From NCBI GenBank assembly GCA_052032225.1, contig JBPEWY010000005.1:1-64000 (forward strand): a DNA stretch of 64,000 nt. The letters run 5' to 3'. Shown here one piece after another: positions 45,214-54,441 of the stretch. Each line of letters opens with the position of its first letter. Positions within the stretch are counted from its first letter, which is position 1. The notes below the pieces were generated by a model, which saw only the letters and a list, made by a program, of their open reading frames with translations, was not told the origin of the DNA and ran no database searches. The position numbers and the translations under genes are program-made. The stretch is from JBPEWY01 sp052032225. Lineage in GTDB: Bacteria > Bacteroidota > Bacteroidia > Flavobacteriales > Flavobacteriaceae.

Positions 45214-45702
45214 ATGAAAAAAACATTAGTACTTACTGTTTTAGGCATTATGGCTGCTACAGTATCATGTAAACAAAAAGAAGATGCAGCCAGCAAAATA
45301 AAAGCAGAAAACTTAGAGATGGCTACTCAAAGAGATCAGCAAGCAACTAAGTTTCCTGTAATGACTTTTGAGAAAATAGAGCATGATTTTGGAACTATAC
45401 AACAAGGTCAGGCAGTAGAAACTGTTTTTAAATTTACTAACACAGGAGAGGCTCCGTTAATTATAACCGATGTAAAAACCAGTTGCGGTTGTACAGTGCC
45501 AAGCTACCCAAAAAATACTCCTATTGCACCAGGAGAAACAGGAGAGCTTACTGTTAAATTTAATGGTTCGGGAGCAAGTAATGTTATGAAAACGGTTACG
45601 GTTTCTGCAAACACAGAAAAAGGAAAAGAAGTATTAAAAATTAAAGCATTTATAGAAGGCACAGGAAAAAAATTACCTGCACCAATCATTAAAAAGCAAT
45701 AA
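45214..45702 (+). CDS. DUF1573 lipoprotein
   Basis: A 162-residue lipoprotein; the ATG at 45214 (MKKTLVLTVLGIMAATVSC, lipobox at Cys19) is preferred over the upstream ATG at 45178, which would add 12 charged residues before the signal. The mature part is a single immunoglobulin-like DUF1573 domain: FEKIEHDFGTIQQGQAVETVFKFTNTGEAPLIIT followed by TSCGCTVPSYP and GETGELTVKFN. It lies between nusB and yajC. DUF1573 proteins are often surface or periplasmic, but their function is unknown. Confidence 0.88.
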   Translation: MKKTLVLTVLGIMAATVSCKQKEDAASKIKAENLEMATQRDQQATKFPVMTFEKIEHDFGTIQQGQAVETVFKFTNTGEAPLIITDVKTSCGCTVPSYPKNTPIAPGETGELTVKFNGSGASNVMKTVTVSANTEKGKEVLKIKAFIEGTGKKLPAPIIKKQ

Positions 45703-45707
45703 ACTAA

Positions 45708-46001
45708 ATGGAAGCAATTTTTCAGAACTCATTATTTCCGTTCTTGTTAATGTTTGTGGTTATCTACTTTTTTATGATTAGACCACAAATGAAACGTCAA
45801 AAACAAGAAAAGAAATTTATAAACGAATTAAAAAAAGGAGACAGAGTAGTTACCAAAAGCGGGATGCACGGTAAAGTGTTAGAGCTTAACGATAACGATA
45901 ATACGTGCATTATAGAAACTCCTGCCGGTAAAATTAAGTTTGAACGCTCTGCAATTTCTATGGAAATGAGCGCTAAACTTAACGCTCCTAAGAAAAAATA
46001 A
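45708..46001 (+). CDS. yajC: Sec accessory subunit YajC
   Basis: A 97-residue single-pass membrane protein of the SecDF-YajC complex, which assists protein export. It has one hydrophobic helix (about 7-24) immediately followed by the hallmark MIRPQMKRQKQEKKF, then the basic GDRVVTKSGMHGKVLELNDNDN domain. It is six bases after the DUF1573 gene; a bidirectional terminator follows. secD and secF are not in the window. Confidence 0.96.
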   Translation: MEAIFQNSLFPFLLMFVVIYFFMIRPQMKRQKQEKKFINELKKGDRVVTKSGMHGKVLELNDNDNTCIIETPAGKIKFERSAISMEMSAKLNAPKKK

Positions 46002-46022
46002 TATTATACTACAGCTCAACTG

Positions 46023-46055
46023 AAAAAGCATCATTTTTTAATGATGCTTTTTTAT
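46023..46055. terminator. Bidirectional terminator between yajC and the YdeI-like gene
   Basis: AAAAAGCATCATT and AATGATGCTTTTT around a four-base loop; the T-run serves yajC and the A-run serves the convergent gene. Confidence 0.9.
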
Positions 46056-46057
46056 TT

Positions 46058-46648
46058 TTAACGGTATTTATCATGTAAGCCTAATCCTTGTTTTATAAGT
46101 AATATACTTTTTTCTAACCTGCTTTGCTTTGTTGCTTCTCTTTTAGCAGTGCCAATATGTTCTATATATTCTCGTTGCTTATAAGGGGGTAATGCATTAA
46201 AAGAGTTAGCAAGTTCAGAATCACTTTGTAAAGCGTTGTTTAAAATTTGTGGTATTTGTAGTTGCTCTTTTTTTTGTGGCTTAATCTCTAAGCCTCTTTT
46301 TTGATTTTCTATTGCCTCATTTACATAGCGTAAAACTTGCTCTTTTTTTACTTCAGATAGATTTGTAAAACGCCATTGCCTGAGCGCTTTAGTTTTTCCT
46401 TCTTGTGCATTTATTAAAACTTGATCTGGGTCTGATAGTAAAGCTCCATTAAAAAACCATAATCCTACATAATTTTTAAAAGCCCCAATACCTACAACAT
46501 TTTTATTACAAACTGTATAGGTGGGAGCCCCCCATTTTATAGTTTCTTCGAGCTCTGTAGTTAATAAAATTTCACGCAATAGCAGTAAAATATCTTGCCA
46601 TTGAGTTTGTGCTTCAAAAAAATCATCAGGAGTTTTAAATCGTTTCAT
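46058..46648 (-). CDS. YdeI/DUF1801-type protein with OmdA-like C-terminus
   Basis: A 196-residue soluble protein. The first half is a DUF1801 domain (ETIKWGAPTYTVCNKNVVGIGAFKNYVGLWFFNGALL, about residues 35-71), the second half the bacteriocin-protection YdeI/OmdA type (FNALPPYKQREYIEHIGTAKREATKQSRLEKSI, about 148-180). This combination is common in Bacteroidota. Its function is not established; the E. coli YdeI name refers to an unrelated outer membrane role. Confidence 0.82.
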   Translation of the reverse strand: MKRFKTPDDFFEAQTQWQDILLLLREILLTTELEETIKWGAPTYTVCNKNVVGIGAFKNYVGLWFFNGALLSDPDQVLINAQEGKTKALRQWRFTNLSEVKKEQVLRYVNEAIENQKRGLEIKPQKKEQLQIPQILNNALQSDSELANSFNALPPYKQREYIEHIGTAKREATKQSRLEKSILLIKQGLGLHDKYR

Positions 46649-46696
46649 ACTTAATAGCTTTGTACTTGCTAATATAAAGAAACGATTGTGTAATTT

Positions 46697-46846
46697 TTAT
46701 TCTGAAATTTTTATTCGTTTTATTATATACTTGTACACAAGTAAATAAAGTGCGCAAAAAATTCCGAAGAACATCATTTCCGGAGTAGAAAAAGTCTCAA
46801 CAATAAAATTGTTAATTGCGGTTAAGCCGGTTGTTACCTTTTCCAT
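46697..46846 (-). CDS. Putative small membrane protein of 49 residues
   Basis: A short frame encoding MEKVTTGLTAINNFIVETF, one hydrophobic helix (about 24-42, MMFFGIFCALYLLVYKYII) and a basic tail. It begins only five bases past the inner edge of the perfect 16-bp repeat at 46851-46908. No TAnnTTTG box was found for it, so it might be read from the pepT transcript. Confidence is moderate because the frame is short and no family is recognised. It fills the gap 46649-46850, which holds nothing else. Confidence 0.5.
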   Translation of the reverse strand: MEKVTTGLTAINNFIVETFSTPEMMFFGIFCALYLLVYKYIIKRIKISE

Positions 46847-46850
46847 AGTA

Positions 46851-46908
46851 GTTAGGATTAGTATACCTTATAACGTTTAAAATTAAAATTAAGTATACTA
46901 ATCCTAAC
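46851..46908. repeat. Perfect 16-bp inverted repeat with 26-base spacer
   Basis: GTTAGGATTAGTATAC (46851-46866) faces GTATACTAATCCTAAC (46893-46908) with no mismatch. It lies between the pepT stop and the small membrane protein start. The loop is AT-only apart from one C and G, and no T-run follows on the minus strand, so it is not a normal terminator. It could be a long RNA stem coupling the two genes, or a protein-binding palindrome. Confidence 0.75.
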
Positions 46909-46914
46909 AATAAG

Positions 46915-48147
46915 TTATTTTTTGGCTTTCTCTGCAGTTAATTGTGCAATTCTAACAATTACTTTGGTTGCTTTTTCCATGCTCTCTACCGGAACATACT
47001 CGTATTTACCATGAAAATTATGTCCGCCTGCAAAGATATTAGGGCAAGGAAGTCCCATATAGCTTAGCTGTGAGCCGTCTGTTCCACCACGAATAGGTTT
47101 TATTATTGGTTTTATACCAAGATCTAACATGGCTTGTTCTGCGATCTCTACAATATGAAACACAGGTTCTATTTTCTCTTTCATATTGTAATATTGGTCT
47201 TTTACACTAGCAGTAACAGCGCCATTATATTTTTGGTTAAGTTGTGTGGTGATGTTATTTATTACTTGTTTTCTGGCTTGAAAAGTATCTTTGTCGTGGT
47301 CTCTAATAATTAATTGTATCTGGGCATTTTCTACATCGCCTTTTAGGCTATACACATGAAAAAATCCTTCTCTATGCGTTGTTTTTTCAGGGACTTCATC
47401 TTTTGGCAGCATTGCTATAAACTCATTAGCAATTAAAATAGCATTTACCATTTTGTTTTTAGCATACCCGGGATGAACACTTTTCCCTTTAATTGTGATT
47501 TCTGCTCCTGCTGCATTAAAGTTTTCAAATTCTAACTCTCCTACCTGACTGCCATCCATTGTATACGCCCAATCGGCAGCAAACTTTTTTACATCAAATT
47601 TATGAGCACCTCTGCCAATTTCTTCATCGGGAGTAAAGCCAACCCGTATAGGTCCGTGTTTAATTTCCGGATGATTTATAAGATATTCCATTGCAGTTAT
47701 GATTTCTGCAATACCAGCTTTATCATCGGCACCAAGAAGCGTAGTACCATCTGTAGTAATTAATGTTTGTCCTTTATATTGTAACAAATCTTCAAAGTAA
47801 TCGGGCGATAAAACAATGTTTTTTTCTTTGTTCAGAACAATATCTTTACCGTCGTAATTTTCTATAATTTGCGGATTAACATTTGTACCTGTAAAATCCG
47901 GTGTAGTATCAAAATGGGCAATAAAACCAATAGTAGGTACATGGTAATCTACATTGCTTGGCAATGTAGCCATAATGTAAGCATTCTCATCAATGGTAAC
48001 ATCTTGCATTCCAATATTTTTTAGCTCTTCAACTAATTTATTGGCAAGATCCCATTGTTTTTGTGTACTTGGTGTAGTGTTACTATTTGGATCAGATTGT
48101 GTATCAATTTTCACGTAATCTAAAAATCGTTTTACTATTGGTTTCAT
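46915..48147 (-). CDS. pepT: Peptidase T (tripeptide aminopeptidase)
   Basis: A cytoplasmic di-zinc enzyme of the M20 family that removes the N-terminal residue of tripeptides. Metal and catalytic motifs are [12 protein letters not shown] (about 73-84), [13 protein letters not shown] (about 133-145) and [17 protein letters not shown] (about 167-183). The open frame reaches back to 48195, but a promoter box at 48184-48191 sits inside that extension. I therefore start at the ATG at 48147 (410 residues), which gives [16 protein letters not shown]. It is divergent from pyrD. Confidence 0.95.
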   Translation of the reverse strand: MKPIVKRFLDYVKIDTQSDPNSNTTPSTQKQWDLANKLVEELKNIGMQDVTIDENAYIMATLPSNVDYHVPTIGFIAHFDTTPDFTGTNVNPQIIENYDGKDIVLNKEKNIVLSPDYFEDLLQYKGQTLITTDGTTLLGADDKAGIAEIITAMEYLINHPEIKHGPIRVGFTPDEEIGRGAHKFDVKKFAADWAYTMDGSQVGELEFENFNAAGAEITIKGKSVHPGYAKNKMVNAILIANEFIAMLPKDEVPEKTTHREGFFHVYSLKGDVENAQIQLIIRDHDKDTFQARKQVINNITTQLNQKYNGAVTASVKDQYYNMKEKIEPVFHIVEIAEQAMLDLGIKPIIKPIRGGTDGSQLSYMGLPCPNIFAGGHNFHGKYEYVPVESMEKATKVIVRIAQLTAEKAKK

Positions 48148-48183
48148 ATAAAAACTAATTACTGGTGCTACTTTCAATTCTGG

Positions 48184-48212
48184 CAAAAATAGCACTTAAA
48201 ATATTTAAGCAA
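48184..48212 (-). promoter_or_regulatory. Promoter of pepT
   Basis: On the minus strand a TTG (48212-48210) and TATTTTTG (48191-48184) are 18 bases apart. The predicted start is near 48180, upstream of the ATG at 48147 and downstream of the longer frame's start. Confidence 0.6.
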
Positions 48213-48218
48213 GTTGCA

Positions 48219-48249
48219 TTGGGTGTTTTTTTAATAAGAGCTATTTTTG
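48219..48249 (+). promoter_or_regulatory. Promoter of pyrD
   Basis: TTG at 48219-48221 and TATTTTTG at 48242-48249, 20 bases apart. The TTG that opens the frame at 48247 overlaps the -7 box, which rules it out as a start. Confidence 0.62.
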
Positions 48250-48264
48250 TGCAAACTAATGCAC

Positions 48265-49311
48265 ATGTACAAATTATTAGTTAGGCCTTTTTTGTTTTTG
48301 TTTGATGCAGAACAAGTTCATCATTTTACCTTCAAAACCATTAAACTCATCAACCAAATTCCCGGTGTTTCTTTAATAATTAGAAGCATTTATACTATTG
48401 AAGATAAAAAACTTGAACGAGAGGTTTTTGGACTTACTTTTAAAAATCCAGTTGGACTAGCTGCCGGCTTTGATAAAGATGCTAAACTACATAGTGAGTT
48501 GGCTAATTTTGGATTCGGATTTATTGAAGTAGGAACAGTAACTCCGAAACCACAAGCTGGAAATCCTAAAAAACGATTGTTTAGGTTAAAACAAGATTCT
48601 GCAATTATTAACAGAATGGGATTTAATAATGCAGGAGTAGAAGCGCTTGTTAACAGATTAAAAAAGAATCAAAAAAAACTACAACAAAAAAAAGTCCTTG
48701 TTGGAGGAAATATTGGTAAAAATAAAACAACCCCAAACAATGAGGCGGTTAAAGATTATATATACTGTTTTAACGCACTTTATAATTATGTAGATTATTT
48801 TGTGGTTAATGTAAGTTCTCCCAACACTCCCGGACTGAGAGAACTACAAGAAAAAGAGCCTCTAACTAAAATTTTAAACACATTACAACAAGAGAATGCA
48901 ATAAAAGCGCAACAGTTGCAAGTAAAGCCAAAGCCTATTCTTTTAAAAATTGCGCCAGATTTAACCAATAGTCAGTTATTAGATATTATTGAAATTGTAA
49001 AAACTACAAATATTGCCGGATTAATTGCCACCAACACAACATTAAACAGAGAAGGGCTGATTTCAGACAATAAAAATGAAATTGGTGGGCTAAGCGGGAA
49101 ACCGCTTGCTAAACGCTCTACAGAAGTTATTAAATTTTTACATGAAAACAGTAAAGGAGCATTCCCTATAATAGGAGTAGGAGGGATTCATGATGTGAAT
49201 GATGCTAAAGAAAAAATTAAAGCCGGAGCAACCCTAATTCAGCTTTATACCGGATTTATTTACGAAGGGCCTTCGCTAGTAAAAAAAATTAATAAGGCTC
49301 TTTTAAATTAA
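48265..49311 (+). CDS. pyrD: Dihydroorotate dehydrogenase, class 2 (quinone-linked)
   Basis: Oxidises dihydroorotate to orotate and passes electrons to the quinone pool; a peripheral inner-membrane enzyme. The class 2 N-terminal helix is present ([20 protein letters not shown]). FMN-site motifs include [20 protein letters not shown] and [15 protein letters not shown], whose serine is the class 2 base. I use the ATG at 48265 (348 residues); the ATG at 48259 is also possible. pyrF is at 2.6 kb in this window. Confidence 0.95.
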   Translation: MYKLLVRPFLFLFDAEQVHHFTFKTIKLINQIPGVSLIIRSIYTIEDKKLEREVFGLTFKNPVGLAAGFDKDAKLHSELANFGFGFIEVGTVTPKPQAGNPKKRLFRLKQDSAIINRMGFNNAGVEALVNRLKKNQKKLQQKKVLVGGNIGKNKTTPNNEAVKDYIYCFNALYNYVDYFVVNVSSPNTPGLRELQEKEPLTKILNTLQQENAIKAQQLQVKPKPILLKIAPDLTNSQLLDIIEIVKTTNIAGLIATNTTLNREGLISDNKNEIGGLSGKPLAKRSTEVIKFLHENSKGAFPIIGVGGIHDVNDAKEKIKAGATLIQLYTGFIYEGPSLVKKINKALLN

Positions 49312-50927
49312 GCATTCCCTTTTAGCAAACTAATGCTTACGGTAGCTAAATCAGAGTTAGGAAATTTTGCAAAAGTACTTTCATCTACCAGTAAACCGGC
49401 TTTTGCAGCCGCTTTTTTAAACACGTCTATTTCTACAATATACTGATCAGAGTATCCGTGTGTAGCATCGTAAGCTGTAGCAGCTGTTTTACCTAAATTG
49501 TTTGCAGCCAATGTGGGGTTAATGGTATGCAGTTCTATAACTAATAAGCCGTATTTTTCTACATATGGCTTCCATTTTTTAAAATGCTCTACCAGGTTTT
49601 GATATACTTTGTTGTTGTTTATTAAAGCACCCTTATGAGCAAAAGCGCCTGTAGATGTACTAATTTCACCAGGCTCATTTTCTGGCTCAGACCATATTCG
49701 GTTATGATCTAAAAAAGTTCTAACGTTTAATAAATCTTTTAAATTAATGTTATAATTTTCCTTTAAAGTTTTATTAAGTTGGGCCGGATTACCAATATCT
49801 CCCCAAATAACTTTAGCCCAAATATCTGCCTGTATTATATTAGCTCGAGTAACTTTTAGAGCAGTTTCATTATAATCTACTCCAACTAAAAATAGTGGGT
49901 GTTCTTCTAAATACTGGCCTCTTTTGGTTTGCTTTTCTATTAAATTAAAAAGATGAATTAAAAAAGCTCCGTTACCGCATCCCATATCTAAAATACCTTT
50001 GGGTTGCTGCTTTATAGGCTCTTTATTAAATATTTTAATTATAATCTCATCTATCTTCTTAAAATAAGCTGCATGAGCACCACCACTTCCCCAAACATTC
50101 ATTTCTCTATCTACATGCACTTCGGTTTGGTGAGCAGAAATATCACGTAAAAAAGAAGGGTCTTCAAAAATTAATTTATCTAAGTTTCTAAGCGTAGGGA
50201 TATAAGAAACGGTAACTCCGTAAGCGCTTGCTCTTTTGGCAAAAAACAGTCCTTTTTCTGTAAAACTGTAGGTGCCGTTTTTTTTGGTAAACCAATTTAA
50301 ATGGGTTAAAAAATCAAGCACTTTTTCGAAAGTTTTAGGGTCTTTATGGTATTCTTCTGGTTTAAAAGAAGCTTCCATAAAATATTTATGAAACATACCA
50401 CCCATTCCTAAAAGTACTACTGTTGGTCCTACTAAAACACCTTCAATATGTTTTAAAATTTGTTGCTGTACCTCACGCTCTTCTGGGTTGTTACTTAATT
50501 GTAAATTAAATTGTTTTTTGTAACGTTTAACTACAGTTTCTAACTGTATTAATAATTCTTTGTTAAAGGAGCGAAGACCATATTTTTCTGTAGCTTTTAA
50601 ATAGTTTACTGCATCTTCGTATAAATAAATATGATTTATAGCAATGTTGGTTTTAGTGTTGCTGCTAAGTGTAATAGTGTTGGTTTTATTATCTACCTCG
50701 TAATTAAGCCAGCCTTGTGAGGCTAAAACTCGTAAGGCTACATTTAAATACCCAACATTTGCGTTAATTGTTTTTACTATTTGCTGTAGCGTTATTTTGT
50801 TTTCTTTAACTATAAGCTGTAATACTCCTTTATTGTGCAGTGCATATGCTGTTGGTGCAGTTGCTAATCCGTCTAAATGTCTAAATAATTCTTCTCTGTA
50901 AGTTGCTTTTTGTGCTTTAGATAACAT
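49308..50927 (-). CDS. Large class I SAM-dependent methyltransferase with N-terminal winged-helix region
   Basis: A 539-residue protein, roughly twice the size of an ordinary methyltransferase. Two winged-helix-like segments come first (about 35-90 and 200-232, each ending in a wing-like strand turn), then SAM motif [10 protein letters not shown] at 314-322 and a post-motif acidic residue near [10 protein letters not shown]. The last third has a conserved MT-like VIELHTINP strand. The arrangement recalls large polyketide-associated methyltransferases of the AprA type, but there is no PKS gene here and that comparison is from memory. The substrate is unknown. It ends four bases inside the end of pyrD. 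Confidence 0.72.
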   Translation of the reverse strand: MLSKAQKATYREELFRHLDGLATAPTAYALHNKGVLQLIVKENKITLQQIVKTINANVGYLNVALRVLASQGWLNYEVDNKTNTITLSSNTKTNIAINHIYLYEDAVNYLKATEKYGLRSFNKELLIQLETVVKRYKKQFNLQLSNNPEEREVQQQILKHIEGVLVGPTVVLLGMGGMFHKYFMEASFKPEEYHKDPKTFEKVLDFLTHLNWFTKKNGTYSFTEKGLFFAKRASAYGVTVSYIPTLRNLDKLIFEDPSFLRDISAHQTEVHVDREMNVWGSGGAHAAYFKKIDEIIIKIFNKEPIKQQPKGILDMGCGNGAFLIHLFNLIEKQTKRGQYLEEHPLFLVGVDYNETALKVTRANIIQADIWAKVIWGDIGNPAQLNKTLKENYNINLKDLLNVRTFLDHNRIWSEPENEPGEISTSTGAFAHKGALINNNKVYQNLVEHFKKWKPYVEKYGLLVIELHTINPTLAANNLGKTAATAYDATHGYSDQYIVEIDVFKKAAAKAGLLVDESTFAKFPNSDLATVSISLLKGNA

Positions 50928-50949
50928 AGTTAGTTTTAAATAAGCAAAT

Positions 50950-50957
50950 CAAATATA
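50950..50957 (-). promoter_or_regulatory. Promoter -7 box for the large methyltransferase
   Basis: TATATTTG on the minus strand, 22 nt before the start codon; it lies only nine bases from the divergent LysE box. Confidence 0.55.
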
Positions 50958-50966
50958 AAGATTTCA

Positions 50967-50974
50967 TACTTTTG
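50967..50974 (+). promoter_or_regulatory. Promoter -7 box for the LysE-family gene
   Basis: TACTTTTG, 19 nt before the TTG start at 50994. Because it almost abuts the opposite -7 box, the two promoters probably cannot fire independently. Confidence 0.55.
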
Positions 50975-50993
50975 AGCGTTAAGAATATTTATT

Positions 50994-51608
50994 TTGAACA
51001 CAGAAATACTTGTAACATTTATTGTAGCCAGTATGATGCTTACGGTGTCTCCGGGACCCGATATTATTTATGTTTTAATGCAAAGCATCTCTAACGGAAA
51101 AAAATATGGTATTGCCACAAGTGCCGGATTGGTTAGTGGTATTATAGTGCATACAACATTAGTTGCTTTTGGAGTATCTGCCCTAATAAAAGAGAGCCAA
51201 ACACTATTTACGATCATTAAAGTTTTTGGAGCGTTTTATTTGTTTTATCTGGCTTATAAAGTTTTTAAAGAAACCTCTAATGTGAGTATAAATCAGCAAA
51301 TAGTGCCTCAAAAAAAGCTTACCGAATTATACAGGCAAGGGTTTATTATGAATGTGCTAAATCCTAAAGTTTCTATTTTTTTTCTGGCTTTTTTTCCTGG
51401 TTTTTTATTTAGCTCAAGCCTATCAACAATAACACAATTTTATGTTTTGGGCATTGTCTTTATGCTACAAGCTTTTTTAATTTTTTGCTTGGTTTCTGTA
51501 TTAGCAGGAAGTATAGCAACATATTTAAATAATAACAAAGCAACCCGGTTGTTTAAATGGTTACAAATTATAGTGTTTATAGGAATTGGTATTTTTATAC
51601 TCTTGTAA
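50994..51608 (+). CDS. LysE/RhtB-family amino acid exporter
   Basis: A 204-residue inner-membrane protein with six hydrophobic helices that exports amino acids or related compounds. The family's front motif TVSPGPDIIYVLMQSISNGKKYGI lies at about 18-41, and NVLNPKVSIFFLAFFPGFL at about 118-136. It begins at TTG, the only start that keeps the first helix whole; the first ATG would remove it. It may share a transcript with the HMG-CoA lyase gene that starts 41 bases downstream. Confidence 0.9.
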   Translation: MNTEILVTFIVASMMLTVSPGPDIIYVLMQSISNGKKYGIATSAGLVSGIIVHTTLVAFGVSALIKESQTLFTIIKVFGAFYLFYLAYKVFKETSNVSINQQIVPQKKLTELYRQGFIMNVLNPKVSIFFLAFFPGFLFSSSLSTITQFYVLGIVFMLQAFLIFCLVSVLAGSIATYLNNNKATRLFKWLQIIVFIGIGIFILL

Positions 51609-51649
51609 AATAGTAAGTAAGTATATTAAACCTGTTTATATTTATAACA

Positions 51650-52516
51650 GTGAATAATAAAGTAAAGATTATAGAATGTCCCAGAGATGCCATGCAAGGC
51701 ATTAAAATGTTTATACCTACACAAAAAAAGGTACAATACATTCAGTCTTTATTACAAGTTGGGTTTGACACCATAGATTTTGGAAGCTTTGTGTCGCCCA
51801 AAGCTATACCTCAAATGGCAGATACGGCTCAGGTACTCTCTGCGTTAGATTTATCTAAAACCAAGAGTAAGCTATTGGCAATTGTAGCTAATGTAAGAGG
51901 TGCGCAAGATGCTGTACAATTTAAAGAAATTCATTATTTGGGTTATCCGTTTTCTATTTCAGAAAACTTTCAAATGCGTAATACGCATAAAACCATTGCA
52001 CAAAGTATAGATGTTTTAAAAGAAATTTTAGAGATAGCTCATGCAAACAATAAAGAGGTTGTAGCCTATTTGTCTATGGGGTTTGGTAACCCATACGGAG
52101 ATCCGTGGAATGTAGAAATTGTAGCAGAGTGGACTGAGCGATTGTATAACATGGGTGTAAAAATTTTATCATTATCCGATACAATCGGAAGCTCTACACC
52201 AGACGTTATAATTTATTTGTTTTCTAACCTAATACCCAAATACCCGGAAATAGAATTTGGAGCACATTTGCATACCACCCCAACCACTTGGTTTGAAAAA
52301 GTAGATGCAGCTTATAAAGCAGGCTGCAGACGTTTTGATGGAGCAATACAAGGATTTGGAGGCTGCCCAATGGCCAAAGATGAGCTTACAGGAAACATGC
52401 CTACAGAGAAATTACATTCGTACATGACGTCTGTAAAAGCAGAAACAGGTATTAGTGCTATGCACTTTGAAAGTGCTTATAACGAAGCTTCTAAAATATT
52501 TAATGCATATTATTAG
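51650..52516 (+). CDS. Hydroxymethylglutaryl-CoA lyase
   Basis: Splits HMG-CoA into acetyl-CoA and acetoacetate, the last step of leucine breakdown. The barrel motifs include KIIECPRDAMQGI (Arg-Asp of the active site, about residues 6-18), GAHLHTTPTTW (two histidines, about 204-214) and GGCPMAKDELTGNMPTE with the catalytic cysteine (about 239-255). It starts at a GTG. A weak TATATTTA box ends six bases before that GTG, which would leave little or no leader. Confidence 0.93.
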   Translation: MNNKVKIIECPRDAMQGIKMFIPTQKKVQYIQSLLQVGFDTIDFGSFVSPKAIPQMADTAQVLSALDLSKTKSKLLAIVANVRGAQDAVQFKEIHYLGYPFSISENFQMRNTHKTIAQSIDVLKEILEIAHANNKEVVAYLSMGFGNPYGDPWNVEIVAEWTERLYNMGVKILSLSDTIGSSTPDVIIYLFSNLIPKYPEIEFGAHLHTTPTTWFEKVDAAYKAGCRRFDGAIQGFGGCPMAKDELTGNMPTEKLHSYMTSVKAETGISAMHFESAYNEASKIFNAYY

Positions 52517-52579
52517 TATTATTTATAAAGACGATAAGTCATTATAAAAAAATATTATTTAAAATTAATCTAAATTAAG

Positions 52580-52610
52580 TTTGCAGACTTGTTTGAGCGT
52601 TTTATATTTG
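52580..52610 (+). promoter_or_regulatory. Promoter of the porin gene
   Basis: TTTG at 52580-52583 and TATATTTG at 52603-52610, 19 bases apart. Confidence 0.62.
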
Positions 52611-52655
52611 CCACCGCAAAAAACAATTGTTTATAACAAGTCTAAATAAACTTAA

Positions 52656-53819
52656 ATGAAAAAAATACTTACTACCGCTGTTGTACTGCTACTTTGCAGT
52701 AATGTTTTTTCTCAAACATTAATAGATTCTATTCAGTTTGACCCACAAAAGCAACAGAATGCTGCTCAAAGAATTTTATCTGGAAACTATGGTAAAGAAG
52801 TAACTCTTGGAGGGTATGCTGAAGTATTGTATAACCAACCTGAAGGCGATAACGGTGAGCTAGACGTTCAGCGTTTTGTATTACTTGTTGGATATAAGTT
52901 TACAGATCAAGTACAGTTTGTTACAGAAATTGAGCTTGAGCATGTTGAAGAGGTTTTTGTTGAACAAGCGTTTGTTAACTACAACGTTGCCAATAACTTT
53001 AATATTAGAGGAGGTTTAATGCTTGTTCCGATGGGTATTATTAACGAGTTTCACGAACCCACTACATTTAACGGTACAGAGCGCCCTGCAGTAGATGGTT
53101 CTATTGTGCCAACTACATGGAGAGAAATAGGATTAGGAGTTACCGGAAGGTTTGATAATTTATCGTTAGGATACCAAGCATATGTATTTAATGGTTTTGC
53201 TTCTGTTAATGGAGAAAAAGTACTTGGAGGAAGCAATGGTTTACGTAACGGACGTCAAAAAGCAATCAAATCAACCATAAACAAGCCTAACTTTTCAGCA
53301 AAATTTGACTACTATGGTATTCCAGGCTTACGTTTAGGGTTAGCAGGTTATTTTGGTAGAACTCAAGCAGAAGACGATGTAGATATGATTGAAGGGTCTG
53401 ATGTTGGAATTAGTATGATTGGTTTAGATGCCAGATATGCTTACAGACGTTTTACTGCCAGAGGTCAGTTTATACATGCAAGCTTAAAAGACACTGAGGC
53501 TTACAATGCACTTTACGAAACAGATTTAGGTAGCGCTTTACAAGGCTGGTATATAGAAGGAGCTTATAACTTATTACCGGAAGATAAAAAACAAAAGCTA
53601 TTTGCGTTTGCAAGATATGAGCAGTACGATACCCATGCAGACACAGCCGGAAGCTTGCAGCGTAACGATGCTTATAACAGAAACGATTTAACCCTTGGTT
53701 TAACCTACCACATAGCACCGGGGGTTGTGGCAAAAGGAGATTATCAAATTCGTGATAATGCTGTAAGTGGTGCCGATGTGCCTAACAGATTAAACTTTGG
53801 TATAGGAGTTTGGTTCTAA
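52656..53819 (+). CDS. Outer-membrane porin (OprO/P-like beta-barrel)
   Basis: A 387-residue exported protein (signal MKKILTTAVVLLLCSNVFSQ) of amphipathic beta strands, ending in a terminal Phe, the usual barrel-insertion signal (NFGIGVWF). The strands FTDQVQFVTEIELEHVEEVFVEQAFVNY and YRFTARGQFIHASLKD match the phosphate-selective porin O/P family. It may form an anion or small-solute channel. It precedes an FMN-binding protein and a membrane protein on the same strand, though a terminator and a new promoter separate them. Confidence 0.88.
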   Translation: MKKILTTAVVLLLCSNVFSQTLIDSIQFDPQKQQNAAQRILSGNYGKEVTLGGYAEVLYNQPEGDNGELDVQRFVLLVGYKFTDQVQFVTEIELEHVEEVFVEQAFVNYNVANNFNIRGGLMLVPMGIINEFHEPTTFNGTERPAVDGSIVPTTWREIGLGVTGRFDNLSLGYQAYVFNGFASVNGEKVLGGSNGLRNGRQKAIKSTINKPNFSAKFDYYGIPGLRLGLAGYFGRTQAEDDVDMIEGSDVGISMIGLDARYAYRRFTARGQFIHASLKDTEAYNALYETDLGSALQGWYIEGAYNLLPEDKKQKLFAFARYEQYDTHADTAGSLQRNDAYNRNDLTLGLTYHIAPGVVAKGDYQIRDNAVSGADVPNRLNFGIGVWF

Positions 53820-53846
53820 TCATATAAAAAATCAAAAGCCTAATAA

Positions 53847-53877
53847 ACTGGAGCAACTTTTGTTGCTCCGGTTTTTA
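53847..53877 (+). terminator. Terminator after the porin gene
   Basis: CTGGAGCAAC and GTTGCTCCGG (one G-T pair) around a four-base loop, then GTTTTT. Confidence 0.85.
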
Positions 53878-53901
53878 GCGTTTAAGTACGCAAATAATTA
53901 A

Positions 53902-53909
53902 TACTTTTG
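53902..53909 (+). promoter_or_regulatory. Promoter -7 box for the FMN-binding gene, start codon almost at the start site
   Basis: TACTTTTG ends only four bases before the ATG at 53914. A -7 box normally sits that far from the transcription start, so the mRNA should be leaderless or nearly so. Confidence 0.6.
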
Positions 53910-53913
53910 CATT

Positions 53914-54441
53914 ATGATAATTAAACACGCTTTAATTTTTACACAATTACTTTTCTTATTAGTTCTCGGGATTCCGAGAAATATCCAAAAAAAGGTAGAT
54001 AAGGAAATTAAATCTGCTTTTAATGTAGAACAATTCAATCTTAATCCGGTTGTAATTACTCCGGAGCTAAATAAAGAACTCCCGTCTGAGTTTGGCGAAG
54101 AAAACTTTTTTGAGATTGTTAGTAATAACAAACGATTAGGGTTTGCTTACTTAGCCCAAGCACCCAGTAAAACAGCTAAGTTTGATTATTTAGTTGTTTT
54201 AGATAACGATTTAATTGTTGTAAAAACTAAAGTGTTAGTGTACAGAGAAGAATACGGAGGCGAGATTGGAAGTAAAAGATGGTTAAGACAATTTACCGGT
54301 AAAACCCAAAACGATAACTTAGTTTATAAAGAAAATGTAGCTGCTATAGCAGGCGCAACAATTTCTGTGCGCTCAATGACAAATGCTATGAACAACTTAC
54401 TAAAATCATTAAAAATTCTTCATCAAAAACAAGTCTTATAA
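53914..54441 (+). CDS. Exported FMN-binding-domain protein
   Basis: A 175-residue protein with an N-terminal membrane or signal helix (MIIKHALIFTQLLFLLVLG). It carries a single FMN-binding domain (about 66-165) with FFEIVSNNKRLGFAYLAQAP, VLVYREEYGGEIGSKRWL and AGATISVRSMTNAM at the end, where Thr149 is the residue that in NqrC/RnfG-type domains can be bonded to FMN through phosphate. The aspartate seen in covalent-attachment consensus motifs is not obvious, so the flavin may be non-covalent. The gene is followed without a gap by the four-helix membrane protein gene. Together they may form a membrane electron-transfer pair. Confidence 0.84.
   Translation: MIIKHALIFTQLLFLLVLGIPRNIQKKVDKEIKSAFNVEQFNLNPVVITPELNKELPSEFGEENFFEIVSNNKRLGFAYLAQAPSKTAKFDYLVVLDNDLIVVKTKVLVYREEYGGEIGSKRWLRQFTGKTQNDNLVYKENVAAIAGATISVRSMTNAMNNLLKSLKILHQKQVL

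Noticed and set aside
48196..48264. Longer starts for pepT (48195) and pyrD (48247)
   Set aside because: Both fall inside or upstream of their own predicted -7 boxes; the later ATGs match the families.
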